From Dimorphilus gyrociliatus (taxonomy: Eukaryota; Annelida; Polychaeta; Dinophilidae): DNA of 64,000 nucleotides. The stretch spans positions 1 through 64,000 of the forward strand of contig CAJFCJ010000007.1 in NCBI GenBank assembly GCA_904063045.1. The letters are read 5' to 3'. Shown piece after piece: positions 1 through 36,827 of this stretch. Positions within the stretch are counted from its first letter, which is position 1. Every line of letters begins with the position of its first letter. Both the position numbers and the translations under genes were made by a program. The notes under the pieces were generated by a model, which was not told where the DNA came from, searched no databases, and was given only the letters and a program-made list of their open reading frames with translations.

Positions 1-23716
<23,716 letters not shown>

Positions 23717-24475
23717 TTTGAAAACTGTTAATCCTACCGCAATCTCTTCGCGAATTATGCTAAAACGCGGTAGTGAAAATGGCACTTGTTAAAACTTTTA
23801 TATGTACGGAGGAGGAAAAAAATCATTAAAACATGGTGCATTCGCATATGCCCATCTTACTTTTAAAGTATCTTTTGAGTGATAATTAAAAATGTTTTTT
23901 CAATCATTTGAGGCTATTCATTTTTATTTTTAACCGATGACGCGGCAGTAACAGCTTTCGAAATAGTCTTCATTAAATTTAGTTCAAGTAGTAATTGACG
24001 GTTTTAAACTAGGATTTAAATTTTTTTTGAAAACTTATTAACATTAATTGTACTACTTTTTGTAAAATATCAAGTACTTAACATATTACTTTTTTTATTT
24101 CATTTTTTTTAAAAAAAAAAAGAAAAACACAAGTACCAGTTTGTCTATTCAGCTGAATATTTAACAAGAAGTTATTTCTTATTAATAAATCAAGCCTATG
24201 AAAATTATTTATAATTATCATACTTTTATATATAATTAATGATTTTTAAATGAATAAACACAAATATAAGTTTTATTTAGTTGTTTTTTTTTATTTATTT
24301 ATGTAAATTGTTCACGTTACATTAAGCAGTTAAAAATGGACTTGTTATGTATAACGATAGTTATAATAACTCTTTTATTATAAGTGCTATAATCCATAAT
24401 AATTTAAAGTTCTTGTTTCAAATCAACTGTAAAACTTCTTTGAAAAATATCGGTTTTTTTCTTTGCCAAATGTTT
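23717..24475. other. Intergenic region between the lectin gene and the dsRBD gene
   Basis: It holds the lectin-gene promoter on its left side and the 3' UTR of the dsRBD gene on its right. AATAAA polyadenylation signals on the minus strand lie at 24374-24379, about 100 bases after the stop, and again near 24272 and 24291. No deaminase-like coding sequence is visible in any frame here. Confidence 0.6.
23796..23802 (-). promoter_or_regulatory. TATA box of the giant lectin gene
   Basis: The minus strand reads TATAAAA inside CATATAAAAG, about 80 bases upstream of the start ATG at 23716. This leaves room for a transcription start near 23765-23775 and a short 5' UTR. Nothing else nearby looks like a start region. 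Inferred from position and sequence only. Confidence 0.5.
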
Positions 24476-27400
24476 TCAATAGTGCAGATACCATGAACTA
24501 TCTGTAGTTTTAAATGGATACTATTATAGATATTCAAAACAATATTATATATATATATACTGTATGTACTTACATGAATTTTGATGTAAATTTAAATTAT
24601 ACATATATGCTAAAGCATTTGATGCTGCTCTTGCTTTTGCAACTTTTTTATTCCTTCCGCCTCCCTGAAACAAAACAGTTTTAATAGTTTAAAATAATAT
24701 TTTTTCATCGTTCAGAATACAATTGAACTAAAGAAAGAAGATTGATTACCTGAAATGTTTTACCATTAACCAAAGCAGCCATAAGAAAGCTCTTGTTAGT
24801 ACCAATTCCGCTTTCAAAAATTAATTTATATTCAACTTTGGAGCACATTTCATTCAGAACGACAACAGGATTAATTTTCTATTTCGGCAAAGATAAATAA
24901 GTTAAATGGCAATCAATAAATATTAATAAATTTACTAACTTCCTCTTTATTATTATTTAAATTAATTGCTTTAGCACATTTGATTGGTGATTCAAATTCT
25001 GTTGAATTTGTAGCTGATGTAATAAATTCCTTATTTGTAAAATTTTCGTCAGTTGTGAAATCACCGTTTTTAACCGGTTTGTATATTGGGTGTTGTACAA
25101 TACTTTTGAGAGCATTTTCTGCCGCCTGAATAAGCATTTTAAATTATATTTAAGCTATATATATATCTTATTTATTACTTACATTTAACTTTGCGATTTT
25201 CTTATTACCGCCTTTTCCTTCGAATGTTTGTCCATTAATACTAAAGCTTACAACAAAAGTAGGCGCGTGAACTGGACCAGTTTGGCTTAGAACGGAAAAC
25301 TGAAGAAAACGAAAAGTCAAAATAAATAGTTTATAAGTATTTCATTTTGCGGATTGCGTAATAAAAGAGGGTTATAGTAATTTGACAAGTAGTGCTTTGA
25401 GAAGAACGGAAAATTGACAGAAGAGGATTATTAAATAAAATAGATATGACTTTGAATCTAGTATATTCCAAGGCTCTTATTTTCGAGATATATATATATT
25501 TCCTTTATATTTTATGTCTTTTTAACGTGGAAAAGACAGATAAGAATTTTATTTTTTAACATTCTATGATTCTCTATTTAAGTCTTTTTCGTATAAAACA
25601 TATAAATCAAATTTACTACGTTTTTGTTGGCTGGATAACCAAATTAAACCTTTTCGAGATATAAAAGAATAATAAAATTTACAGTTTTACTAAATTAACA
25701 ATCTCTAAAAGCATCTTGTTATCGAGATAGTCTTTTAATAGAACAATATTTTGACTTAAAGTGATTAAGGGGTGAAGAGCGTCTATCGGAATATGTTTTA
25801 CTTGAGCAATCAATAGGTTGAGTTTACTTCTAAATGATAAAACATCAAAGCTACGTGTCTAAAATATTATCCTGAAAACTCAAGGGACCATGATAAATAA
25901 TTCAAAAAAATGAAAAGCTTTGACAATTATCGACACCAAAAGTGAATAAAGAGACCAAAAACATTCTTATTATTCAATAAGGCTATCATTACCCTAATTT
26001 GCATATATTGAATTCTATAAAAAGGAGTTCTTTGTAAGTCTAAAAAAATATACTGTTGTTGAAAAAAAATATGCTATACAGCAAGAAAACGTTTGTAACA
26101 CTTTAGCATATGGTTCCATATGCTAGGAGTGGTAAAGTGAATAAAATAAGAAAAAAATCTTTAAAGCCAATTCTATATTTACATATAAATAATAGAAATA
26201 GAGGTTTAGAGTCATAGATGACAGATAAACAATAATGTAAAGGAAAAGGTAAGTAAAGAATCTCTCAAAATTTGCTATCATTTGTTTTATACGAAAATAA
26301 ATTGATCGGTCTAAAATTAAACGGATGTTTGCACGAATAAATCATGATTTTAAACCGGAAATAGATAGAATGAAAAAAAATTGTTAACATACTTGAGCGT
26401 TTGGCTTCAGTTCATTTAAAATTTGAACGGCGTTCTTATTTTTTGTGATATTTCCAACTTTTCGTTTTCCCCTCTTCCTTCTTGATTTAAAGTTTGTCAG
26501 TCTTTTTGTTCCCATCTTTTTAAATGGTTTTCTACTTCTTGGTACGTTTTCGGTTTTTCTAGATTCTTCTGTAAGAAAGAAGTAAAAGAGTTATTTCTAA
26601 ACGATAAAGATATAAAGAAATAGTTATAGTAATGTTTTCGTTTTCATTTATTTTATTTATTAGTTATTTTTTGTTTTTATTAAAAAACACACATGTTTGA
26701 AAAAACTTTTATATCTCTACAGCTTGAACCGTTTAAATTGAAATAATACATCAATTAGGCCTAATTTGACTTTACAGGGTTTTATCTATTAATCTTAACA
26801 AGTTGTTTTTTTTCGTAAACTATTTGAATACATAGTCATGTGAGGCTAGTTTAGCGTTCGATATCTCGAATAGTTCTTGATTGAGCATTTTCGATTCTCA
26901 TGCCAGTTTTGCGATAATCAGCTATCGATTTATTGAAGAGGACGGGTAATGCTAGGCCTATAGTTTGTATTTCCCTTAACCAAATCGGACGAAATCAACT
27001 TGTCAAATGCAGGCTTTACTGTGGCCCCGATAAGCACTTTGTATGCATGCAAGCAGAAAATGGAGCTTGGGGATTGCTAGGTTTGGAATTGACTGGAAGA
27101 AATCTCCGTGGAAACGTAATTTTATCTTTGCTCCAATCGCTTGCGTAGTCACGACAGACAACATGATAGCTCTTTTTTTGTCTTATGTTCCAATTGCTTT
27201 TAGCATGAGTCTATTCTCTGCATTGAAAAGAGACAAATTGAATACTCTTAAGGATCAACTTTTTCTTTTATTTCAAAAGTGTCCTTTTATGAGCGGAATC
27301 ATAAGAATGACCTTTTTTCTTCTTCCTTTAATTTTCCGACTATTTGCCTATTATCCTCTTTCAGGAAGAGTCTTTTATATTTTCATGTAAAACTTTCTAT

Positions 27401-30400
27401 GAACGTTCCCAAAGACAACAACTACTCATTGTTTTCTTTTTCCTTAATAGAATATCTTTACAAGATAAAAACCGAGAGTCAGAAATTAATCAATATTTCC
27501 CAAAAAAAAATGCGCTCAGGGTATTAGACTAGGCTTACATGACCTACTGGGAAGAGGTCAAACTTATTCCTGCCTCAAAAGCTTTTTTTTTCCCTCTGAA
27601 CAAACTGTTGAGAGGAAAAACCAACAATTCAAATGTTCGTTAATTAAAAAAAATTAAAGACTTTTTTATTGATATTCCCTCTTCTCTTTTACTTTCCCTT
27701 TTCTCTTAATTAATTTTTTAAATATTCTATAAGGCAGAAAAGTATGAATAGTTTATTCAAAACCTTGATGCTCCCTAGTTATTGATCTGTCAAACTCAAT
27801 ACACTTTTTGAAAATTATATAATAAGTAAGGGCCTTTAGGAAATAGTTTAAAATTCTATGTAACCATCTCATAGTACTCTAAATACTCGCTTTCGACTCA
27901 CTTAAAAGCTCTCTCTCTCTCTCTCTCCTCTCGCCCGTTCCTGACTTTCAAATAACTTGTGAATAAATATACTTCGTTTCTCATTAGATTTCCTTTTTAT
28001 CGATAAATAAACTATTAAATTATCCAATTTTGTTATAAAATATACTTTATATTCACAGAATTACTAAACCTTGCAGAATATAATTTTTCTTTTTGCATTC
28101 CTCTATAAATATACCAAGCATTCTACACAGCAAAATGTTTTGTTAATATTGATAAAAACAAAACTAAAAGTAATGAGAAGTAGAAGAAAAAGTCGAAAGA
28201 AAATATAGGAGAAAAAGAACAAGAAAGACAGACAGAGAAATAGAATGAGAAGGGAAGTGAATAAGAGAGGGAAAGAGAGGGAGAGTTTTTTTTTGAACTC
28301 CTAAAAATAGAAATATAAAAGAAGATCTTTTTTAGAATTTAGACTGACATTGGTAAGTTTGTAGGAAGAAAGAAACTCAGAAAACTAGATAAATCTGCAT
28401 ATTACCTTGTTTTTTTTTTTACGAAAGTAATCCTTATATAGAAATAATCCAAATACGGATATATAATAAACTGGTATTATTAGAAAAAATACGAAATTAA
28501 TAAGATTTATTATAAAAAGAAATTTATACTCCTCCCTAATTTTATCTTTCTCTTTCTCTACTCTATACTCTTGTGTTTCTATCCAACTATCTAGCTATCT
28601 GTATCTTATTTCTTTCTCCCTCCCTTCTCTGAACTCTTTATTCCATTGCATCTTTTCTTTTCTTTGTATTATTAATTTTTCTTTTGTTAACCGTATAATT
28701 TAACGTTTTTCCCTATTCCTCTATTTTCGATCAGAAAATAATAAAAGAAGGAATTAAAAAATTTCCATATAAATTACATTGATATGATAGAGAGAAGGAA
28801 TATTTTTCATGGGGAAAAGGATTGAAAATAGATTCGTATTATCTACAGTATAATATATACAGTATATATAGTCTATATGTACATATATTTCGTAAGGCAA
28901 GTGTATATGCTTTGTACATTGAATAAATACATATATTTATATATGTATTATCCAGTTTGAAGGAATCACGCCCGTTAGCAACATTAAGAGAACGTGCTAG
29001 CAGAGATGTTCAGGGAAAAATTTCATCCTAGCTGTATCTAATTAAGCGTAATCATTGGATTTAAAGAGGTCGATGACTGCATACTTGGAAATGGAAAGAG
29101 ATCTTAGCAAAGCAATTTATACTGAAAAGATATTATATTTAAATTTTAACAGAATGAAAATTTAGTATAAAGTACTTAATTATTCTTCTTTTTATGAATA
29201 ACTTTATAATTCTTAACGAAATAGCCTAAGGCCAGCTCTTATGAAATTGGCCTAAGTTCGTCTTGCCTTCGGTTATACTATTCGAGCAATTTTATCCCTT
29301 TTATTAGCTTACTAAACAGTTGAGAGCCCTCTCGTTAGAGCTGATATTTGTCCAGTATTACTGGCTAGTTACCCCTCTTTCAACGACATTTGTCATGTAG
29401 GTTATCCTTTTAGGGAACAACATCATAAGGTTTCTCGAATATAAAGTAAAATAAATAATATAATTTAGAAAAGGAGGGCAAAATTTTAGAAAAATCCAAT
29501 TGCTATTGTTAAGTTATATACGTCCTTTGAAAAAGAGAAGAAGATTTAAAAAAGAGACGCTATGAATCTCTTGATTGATAGAAAAGTCTTTTTCATAGCC
29601 AGAAAAAAGTTCCTAATGCGTTTTGTTACTGTTATAAGATAAAATATACTTAAAGAAATACGATTCAGACAAAAACAGCTGCGGGTCCTTACTAACTTCA
29701 ATGAGTTACTAAAATTATTGCTGTTTCTATTTCTTAACCAAGTACGTTGTTTATTTCCACTTTAACCGTTATTCAACTATATATAACTACATTATTCCTA
29801 AAGGAGAAATCTATAACGATGTTTATCATTTTTTTCATTGTCTATTTATTTATTGCACATAACTAATATATAAAATATATTGAATAGTTTTCTTGAAGAA
29901 TTCGAAGATCTAATATGATTTATTAGCATTTATCTCTTATAAACCAATTCGGTAAGATACCAAAAGAAAAATCGTTGATGCATGCAAGAGAACGAGGCAA
30001 GTAAGCGAATCTGATTAATCTTCAATCAAATAGCCAAATACAGCAAAGAAAACGAAGAGATACATAAGTTTGGATATTTCGGTAAAAAGGGGCATTGAAA
30101 AAAATCCTTAGAGATATTTCAGCATTAAAGAAATTAGGTATAAAATGAAGGCAAGGCAAAAAAAACCACAAAACACTTATTTACTTACGTAGCCAAGAAG
30201 GAAATAGAAACTGCGTAACGACATTCACAGAGCAACTGCAATTTTAGAGATGCTGTCGATTTTGCAGTTGGAAAAAAAAACCGACTAGCGCGACTCCGTG
30301 CCGCTAGTGCATTTATAAATTATATATAACTACGTGATATACGTTTTCAGCGGCAAGCTTTAAAAGAGTTGAAAGCTTTACCAGTATAACTGACGCCCAA

Positions 30401-33400
30401 GAGACGGTCTTTTGCAAAATGCTTAGGAAAACTCGCGATAAACTCTTTGATGAATAAATTATACAATATGTATTCTATAAAAAAAAAAAATAGTCCATAA
30501 GAGTGATACTTACAACTGGATTAGTGTTTATAGCCAAAGATTACCTAAATATTGAATGATATATGAATAATCTACATAGTATCGATCAGAGAGGAATTGC
30601 TAATTAATAGGAAATTTTTACAAGTAAACACGCTACCTGATGTCATCATAATCATGTAGATTCCCGCAAATGCACCAATACGGCAATTATTGACAAAAGT
30701 AGCTTTTGTATAATTAGATTAATTGTTGTACTATTCGAAAATCTAAAGAAATAACAATAAAATTAATCGATTCCAACCAATAATTCTTAAACACAAGTCT
30801 ATCCATATTTGTAATCCAGTATGACCTCAATACTTGTGTGATAAACTCGCCTAAAAAACAGTTTCGGATAAATATAGGTTTTTTTTCTTAAGATGCCTTA
30901 AATAACAAGTTGAAAAAACTGACCATAAAATAGATTCAGTAACATCTAGTAATTTATATACAAACTCAAAAGTTAATTACTATATTCGTCTTGATTGCTA
31001 CTTGGTTAAAATTAGTATTCTTCCCCTTACACGTCATCAATTGAAAATAAAAGGTATTTGTTACTTGTTACTTTAACATAATGAAATAAGCAAAGAAAGA
31101 AACAGAACATATTTCTTTTTGACAATTAATATTACAAAATGCCTTATTCTCCAACCGGTGCAAGTATTATGTACATATAATGACATTATATATATATATA
31201 TGTAATATACTATACGTGTACAATATCTAAGCAAAGCTAGAGTATATGTCCAATATGTATAACAGTATTATTGATTTATTCTTAATCTGAGTAACAACAA
31301 ACTTTTACTTATTTAATTTCTATCAAGCTTTCAATATAAACAAAGCGTTTCAAATATAAAGTAAACATTTTTTGCCGTCTCTTTAGAGAAATGTCACAAA
31401 GAAGTTTTACAGATCAGGATAATTCCCAAATGATAAAGTTTTAGTGGCATTTCTAATTTCTTGTAATAAAAATTTTAAAAAGAGGAGATATGCATATATA
31501 AATTAAGAGAAAAGACGTGATTATCCTAATCTATTTTAATGTTTTTCTTCATGATTAAATATATCATTTTTCTTGTCTTTTCCCTAAATAGGAAAACTAT
31601 GATGAAAATTGACTTTTTTTAGTACTTTCTCTACTAAATATATAGTAAAGGGAAAATGTACGAAACCAGGCGTGCCCTTAAGATTTGCTTTTAACTTTGG
31701 GTATAATTGTAGACGTGGTAAAAAGGTCTTAATTGACTCTATAAGAAATTATTCTCCACGTTTTAAGTCAATTTAAGAAGGATATAAAAAAAACTAACAG
31801 AAACTTTTATTGATTTTTTTCTTGTTTAACTAAGAGAAATGATGAAAAAAATTTACTGTCATCTGTGATAAATATTCTGGCTAAATCTCAAAATGTATCT
31901 CTCTTGCCTATAAGGTTATTCATCGACTTTTAATACCTGGTGTTATGTTTTATATTGTCCTTGCTACAATTGAAACAAGAACTGAAAGAAGCACTTCATT
32001 TGACTATTGTCATGTATAGTGCAAGTGAATTGCCCCTACTGCAAAAATTATGCGATAATTTTGTTAAATATTTAACATTAAATAGAATTTCTTACGTAAT
32101 AGCCAAATCAATTAATAGAATTAAACAATAGGTAAAATATAAAAAGTAATTAATATTGAATATTGATAATTTCAATTGTTTTGTGAGTTTTATTAAATAG
32201 AGTCGATTTTCATAGTAGGAAGTGTAATGAAATAAAAGGCTAATTTGACTTGTAGTTCGTAATGAGAAGCAGTCAAGTCTTAAAAAAAATTAATTATTCA
32301 TCGAAGCATCAAAACTTATAGTGGAGAAGAGAATTCTTTTAATTATTAAACAAATTATGGCAAATAAAATACTTAAATAAAAATTGAATACTGACATTAA
32401 AGTTTCAAAAATTAAAACTATACTAAATAGTTTATAACTATTAGTTATTAAGTACTTTTTCCTTTTTCTTTCTCTCCCTCTCTCTCTCTCTCTCTCTCTC
32501 CCTCTCTCATACCTTCAGAATAGTATTTTATTAGTTTATTAAAATAGTACAATACTTAAGCAATCAACCATTAAATATAATTACTTCTAGGGTAAATCGA
32601 AAGTTGTTTTGCATGAAAGATCTTTGAAGGAATTCCTAATGAACAAACTAATTTTCTATGAGCTATAATATAGTATTGATTCATGATGGTAAAATTTCTC
32701 TCTACATCTAATGTATTGCACATACTATACAGAAAAGTATAATAAAATCTATTTAAATTTTGATAGACTATTCCAGAGTTATACTTTTTATATAACAGAC
32801 AATATAGACAATGAAATGCCTTGCCTGTTATTCTAGTTTAGTAATATTTTTGATTATTTTACTTAATTATATATATTTTCAAATATGTTTGCGTGTATAA
32901 ATATGGACAATAAGTAACGAACATTATTTTTGACAAACTCCTGCACCTTGTAGATGGAAATATCTCATTTCAATCGATTTCTATACTCAGTATGAGTGTA
33001 CATAAAAAGATTAGATGTACTTTGTTCATTTCTGTTATTTATCATTTCCCTTTTACTTTGTCGAAGTGAATTTAACAGCAGATGACATATTTATACTGAA
33101 TTTTTAATAAAATATAAAAAAACTAGGCAAAGTAATCTTTATAATTATTATTTGTCTGTCTAAATGTTCCATTTAATTTAAACTTTAATTTGAAGTACTT
33201 TTTTCAGGTTGACTGACCATAAAAAGGTTGAAAAAAGGTTAGGTGGCTGTCTCTTATCTTTTGAAGTTTCCTTTGTACTAATTTTTTTTAACTAGCTCAT
33301 ATTCTATGCTGTATATCTCTCTGTATCTATTTGTTTCTATCTTTATAACGATTCTCTCTGTATATCTTTTGTATACAACTTATTTTCGTTTTTTCTCTTT

Positions 33401-36400
33401 TCAAATATTGAGAATAAAATGTACCAGAAGCGCAAAATTCCGATATCGACTGTCTGTGCAATATTTTATATTATCAATATTTATTTGTACAAAGATACTT
33501 TCCGCTTTTATTTCGAAAAGTTTCGCTTAAAGGAGTAAAAATTTGAAAAGATGAAAGCTGTAATAAACAGCAAAAGCTGTCAGTTTTTCCAATAGAATAA
33601 ATATTTCAAATATTAGATAATTGATAAGTCAGGCGATTCTTTACATAGATGGAAAGTTTGCTCGGGGATATTCGCTTTTTATTAAAGCTGTTTGCTTTCT
33701 ATATCAAAGAACAAATCTATACATTAAATCAAGTACATATATATTAAATTACTTATATAACAATAATCATTTTAAATGCGACAAGCAATAGTTTAGTATT
33801 GATTTAAAAACATTTTATTTTCTGTTTGTTTTATGCAATGGAATAGATTGCATCGCTACTATGATTTCTAATATTATAAAATTTCAAATACTCTAAATTA
33901 TCTGATTGGAGTATATCGTCAGATGATATTAAATATATACAAGGAGCTTAACGATAGTTTACAAAGGATCACAAACTAATGGCGTTCTTTATAGACTGGT
34001 TAAATATATTTCGCATAAGATTTTATACATCTTTCCCTTTTTTTTTATATATATTTCTACATTTTTACTGGCAAACAGGCAAAACAAATTTACAGATTGA
34101 AAGGAACAAAACATCATAGATGAAGTATAAAGTAGTTGATTATTATTTTTGCCAGTTTATATGTTCTTGTAAGTGTTTCAATGTCATTCGTATGGTATGG
34201 TTAGAAAATAAATTGCTAATGTTGGACTGCATCTGGTTGTCTATAGTTGATTTTCTCACTAAGAATATAAAACATCATTCTATTCATCGTAATTAGATTG
34301 TAAAATACAATAAATCATGGGTCTCTAATTGAGAATCGTATCTTTTTATGTAAACTATGTAATCTAAAGTTTTACAAAAAAAATGGATAGGCTAAAAGCT
34401 TTTGTTCTGCTTATAGAACTCATATAGAGAAATTTATAAAGCTGTTTATTTGATTATATTTCTCATACAATCTCCTCCTCGTGTTTCTTCTTTACCCTTC
34501 ATACTATGTGTATGTCTCTCTCGTTCAAAGTCCTTTAAAGAGAATTTTAAGAGCTGAATAGCTTCTGCGCGCTTCTTGTATCATATTATAGTATCTTCCC
34601 TATTGGCAATTCTTTACGTAAAAATATTCAATAACTATTTCGCGCCTGAAGAAGCATATAAAAAATTAAGAATGTATACTTTATAGAAGAGTTATTAGTG
34701 AAAATGAACGAATAAAATACATTTACATTCATAACCAATTTTTTGCTTATTCTATGAAATATATAAGCAATTTTTTTCATGAAAACAAGCTACAGAGCAG
34801 CCAAAAATCGAATACAGTTTGCACTAAACTAATAAAGATTTTCCAGTTGTGCCAATCTCCACGAAATGAATAACGAATCAGCCCATCATTTATCATCGAC
34901 CGTCGCTACCGGTTTGTAATTGTTTGTCCAGCTTAATCCTACACAAGCCCAAATTTTCAATGAATATCTCTTCATTAACAACTATAATTATTACTGATTA
35001 TCATCATTACGACTGGTTTTAATATAGCCTAAAGAGAGGTTTTTGTTTACTTGATCAAATTTTTTTCGCATATGAATATTTTGTGAAACAAGATTCTCGT
35101 AAATTTCCTCACTTTATCAAATGAGTCATTCAATTTAAATATATAAACACAACAGAAGGGATGATATAACGTATCGGTCGTTAACAATAACGTCACCAAT
35201 TTAGGATAAAGAACAAATAGATAGTCTTTTTGAAAAAATACAACAGATGTCGCTTAGAGAGTAGCGTGTAACTTTGAGTAGTTTTAGAAGAGAACATTAT
35301 AGATTTGTTATAATTTTAAAGATACTAATCTCTAGATTTCTATTATTAAAATAACATAATTTCTCTTATCAAAATATAAAATTAATATTATTTATTAAAA
35401 GAGAAGAGAAGAGAATAGAGTGTGTGTGTGTGAGAGAGAGAGAGAAAGAGAGAGAGAGAAAGAGAAGGAATCAAACAACAGGAGCATTAATTTTTCGTAC
35501 TGAATTATAAAATATAATACAATTTGTTTAATGGAAGTATTATGAAAAAAAAGCGGGGCTGCATGGATTACGAATAGTAAGCTAAATAGAATAACCGAAG
35601 GTTCAAATTGAAGAATTGACGATAATCAGCTTCGGGAATTTATAGGGTAAAGCCGAAAATACCTCTATTTTCGTACATTAGAAGTTATGAATTTATAATT
35701 AAATCTTACTTAATAGAGATTCTTTGATCAATTCACATTTAAATATAACTTCTCTTCCAAACTACCAAGGTTTCTTAATATAAAATCATTAAATTTAATG
35801 AGATTAAAATATGTTAATTTGAATATGATATAATGTATGGATATACTTTGAATATATTACTATTAAATAGTCTAAAAGAAAACCCCTGAATTAAATAGAT
35901 GTAGTCTATATTGACGTCTTTTTACGAAATATTCCTTCATTTAATTACATAGCGCTTTTCAATTTCAACTTATAAAAAATATAGATTGAATTATCAAGAA
36001 ATATCATATTTTGTCATAAAAATAGAAAGTAAAGATTACAACTTGACTAACAATGTAACAAAGTAAAATCTAAGAAGAAGAATCATTAAAAATTGATCCT
36101 TATGACGCTGTTTTCTTACTTTGAAAAAAAACGGAAGTAAGTTTAAACTATAAGTTATCATTATGGTATCATATAGATATATAATTTCTGATCTATTTTT
36201 TCAATAAGCAGATAGTCCTTCACCTCTGAAATACAAACTCTTTTTTTTCTCATACATTGAAAATTGACAGTTGAGCGTAAAATTTAAAAAGACATAATTA
36301 CATTTAACGTTAGGCATTAATCTAAAATATACCGAAGAGTAGCGAAAGTAAATTAGGTGGAAGATTTACTATAGAAAAAGTCTCAATCTTTAAAAAATTA

Positions 36401-36827
36401 ATGATAAAAGCATAAAAGAGAGAGAGCGAGAGAAGAAGAAGAAGAGGAAAAAGAAGAAGAAGAAGAAGAAGATGAAACAGAACAGATCCCCGATAGAATG
36501 AATATTATAATTTATAAAGGATAGTTTTCATCATTAAATTAATCGAATTATATTATTTTAGGATATAAAATAAATTACATTATTCTCCTTATCTTTATAC
36601 AGTGTTGCTAAAAATTTAATACTTTCCCTATATTAAAGTCGCATTTAATTCTTTGTAATAAACTTTATATAGTTTTATTTATGGATACATTTCTAATAGA
36701 ATAAACACTTACCGAATACTTCTTCTAGAATATTTTGTAGGTCATTATTTTCATTATGATGATGGAAATCCGTGCAAAATGGAGAAGTACCGAATTGAGT
36801 ATTGAAAATAACCTTTTGCCCAGACAT
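24476..36827 (-). CDS. ADAR2-like double-stranded RNA-binding protein without a deaminase domain
   Basis: Seven exons join in frame: 36713-36827, 26393-26568, 25183-25299, 24940-25125, 24750-24878, 24574-24664 and 24476-24501. They total 840 bases, or 279 residues plus TGA. dsRBD1 runs from KNAVQILNELKPNAQ through SQTGPVHAPTF to GGNKKIAKLNAAENAL. dsRBD2 runs from NPVVVLNEM to GGGRNKKVAKARAASNAL. Both keep the KKxAK RNA-contact motif, and the sequence between them resembles the inter-dsRBD region of ADAR2. A basic stretch (KSRRKRGKRK) before dsRBD1 may be a nuclear localisation signal. The catalytic deaminase (HAE and two Cys zinc sites) is absent: after dsRBD2 there is a 12-residue tail, a stop and a polyA signal. 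It may bind dsRNA without editing and so compete with ADARs. A hidden alternative 3' end cannot be excluded. Confidence 0.75.
25300..26392. other. Intron of the dsRBD gene
   Basis: About 1.1 kb of AT-rich sequence between the two halves of dsRBD1. I see no exon, RNA gene or repeat family in it. Confidence 0.6.
26569..36712. other. 10-kb first intron of the dsRBD gene
   Basis: Very AT-rich sequence without convincing coding content on either strand. It contains CT/GA simple repeats at 27909-27927, 32469-32508, 35400-35466 and 36417-36474, ATAC(A/T)GTAT motifs near 28843-28867, and a candidate internal promoter near 30190-30330. Short open frames at 26933-27532 have no recognisable domain or codon bias and are treated as chance. 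Confidence 0.55.
30190..30328 (-). promoter_or_regulatory. Candidate alternative promoter and first exon of the dsRBD gene
   Basis: On the minus strand a TATATAA element (about 30320-30328) is followed by a short GC-richer stretch (CACTAGCGGCACGGAG) and then a strong donor, TAC|GTAAGT, near 30189. Spliced to the exon at 26568 it would be a 5' UTR exon, with translation starting at the in-frame Met of MGTKRLTNF in the next exon, giving a form without the first 58 or so residues. Sequence evidence only. Confidence 0.3.

Noticed and set aside
24476-25299. Reading the dsRBD exons as a full ADAR cut short by the window
   Set aside because: The 3' end is inside the window, with an in-frame stop and polyA signal, so truncation by the window edge does not apply.
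26933-27532. Overlapping plus-strand open frames in the dsRBD gene intron
   Set aside because: No domain, no consistent frame and biased base composition; most likely chance.
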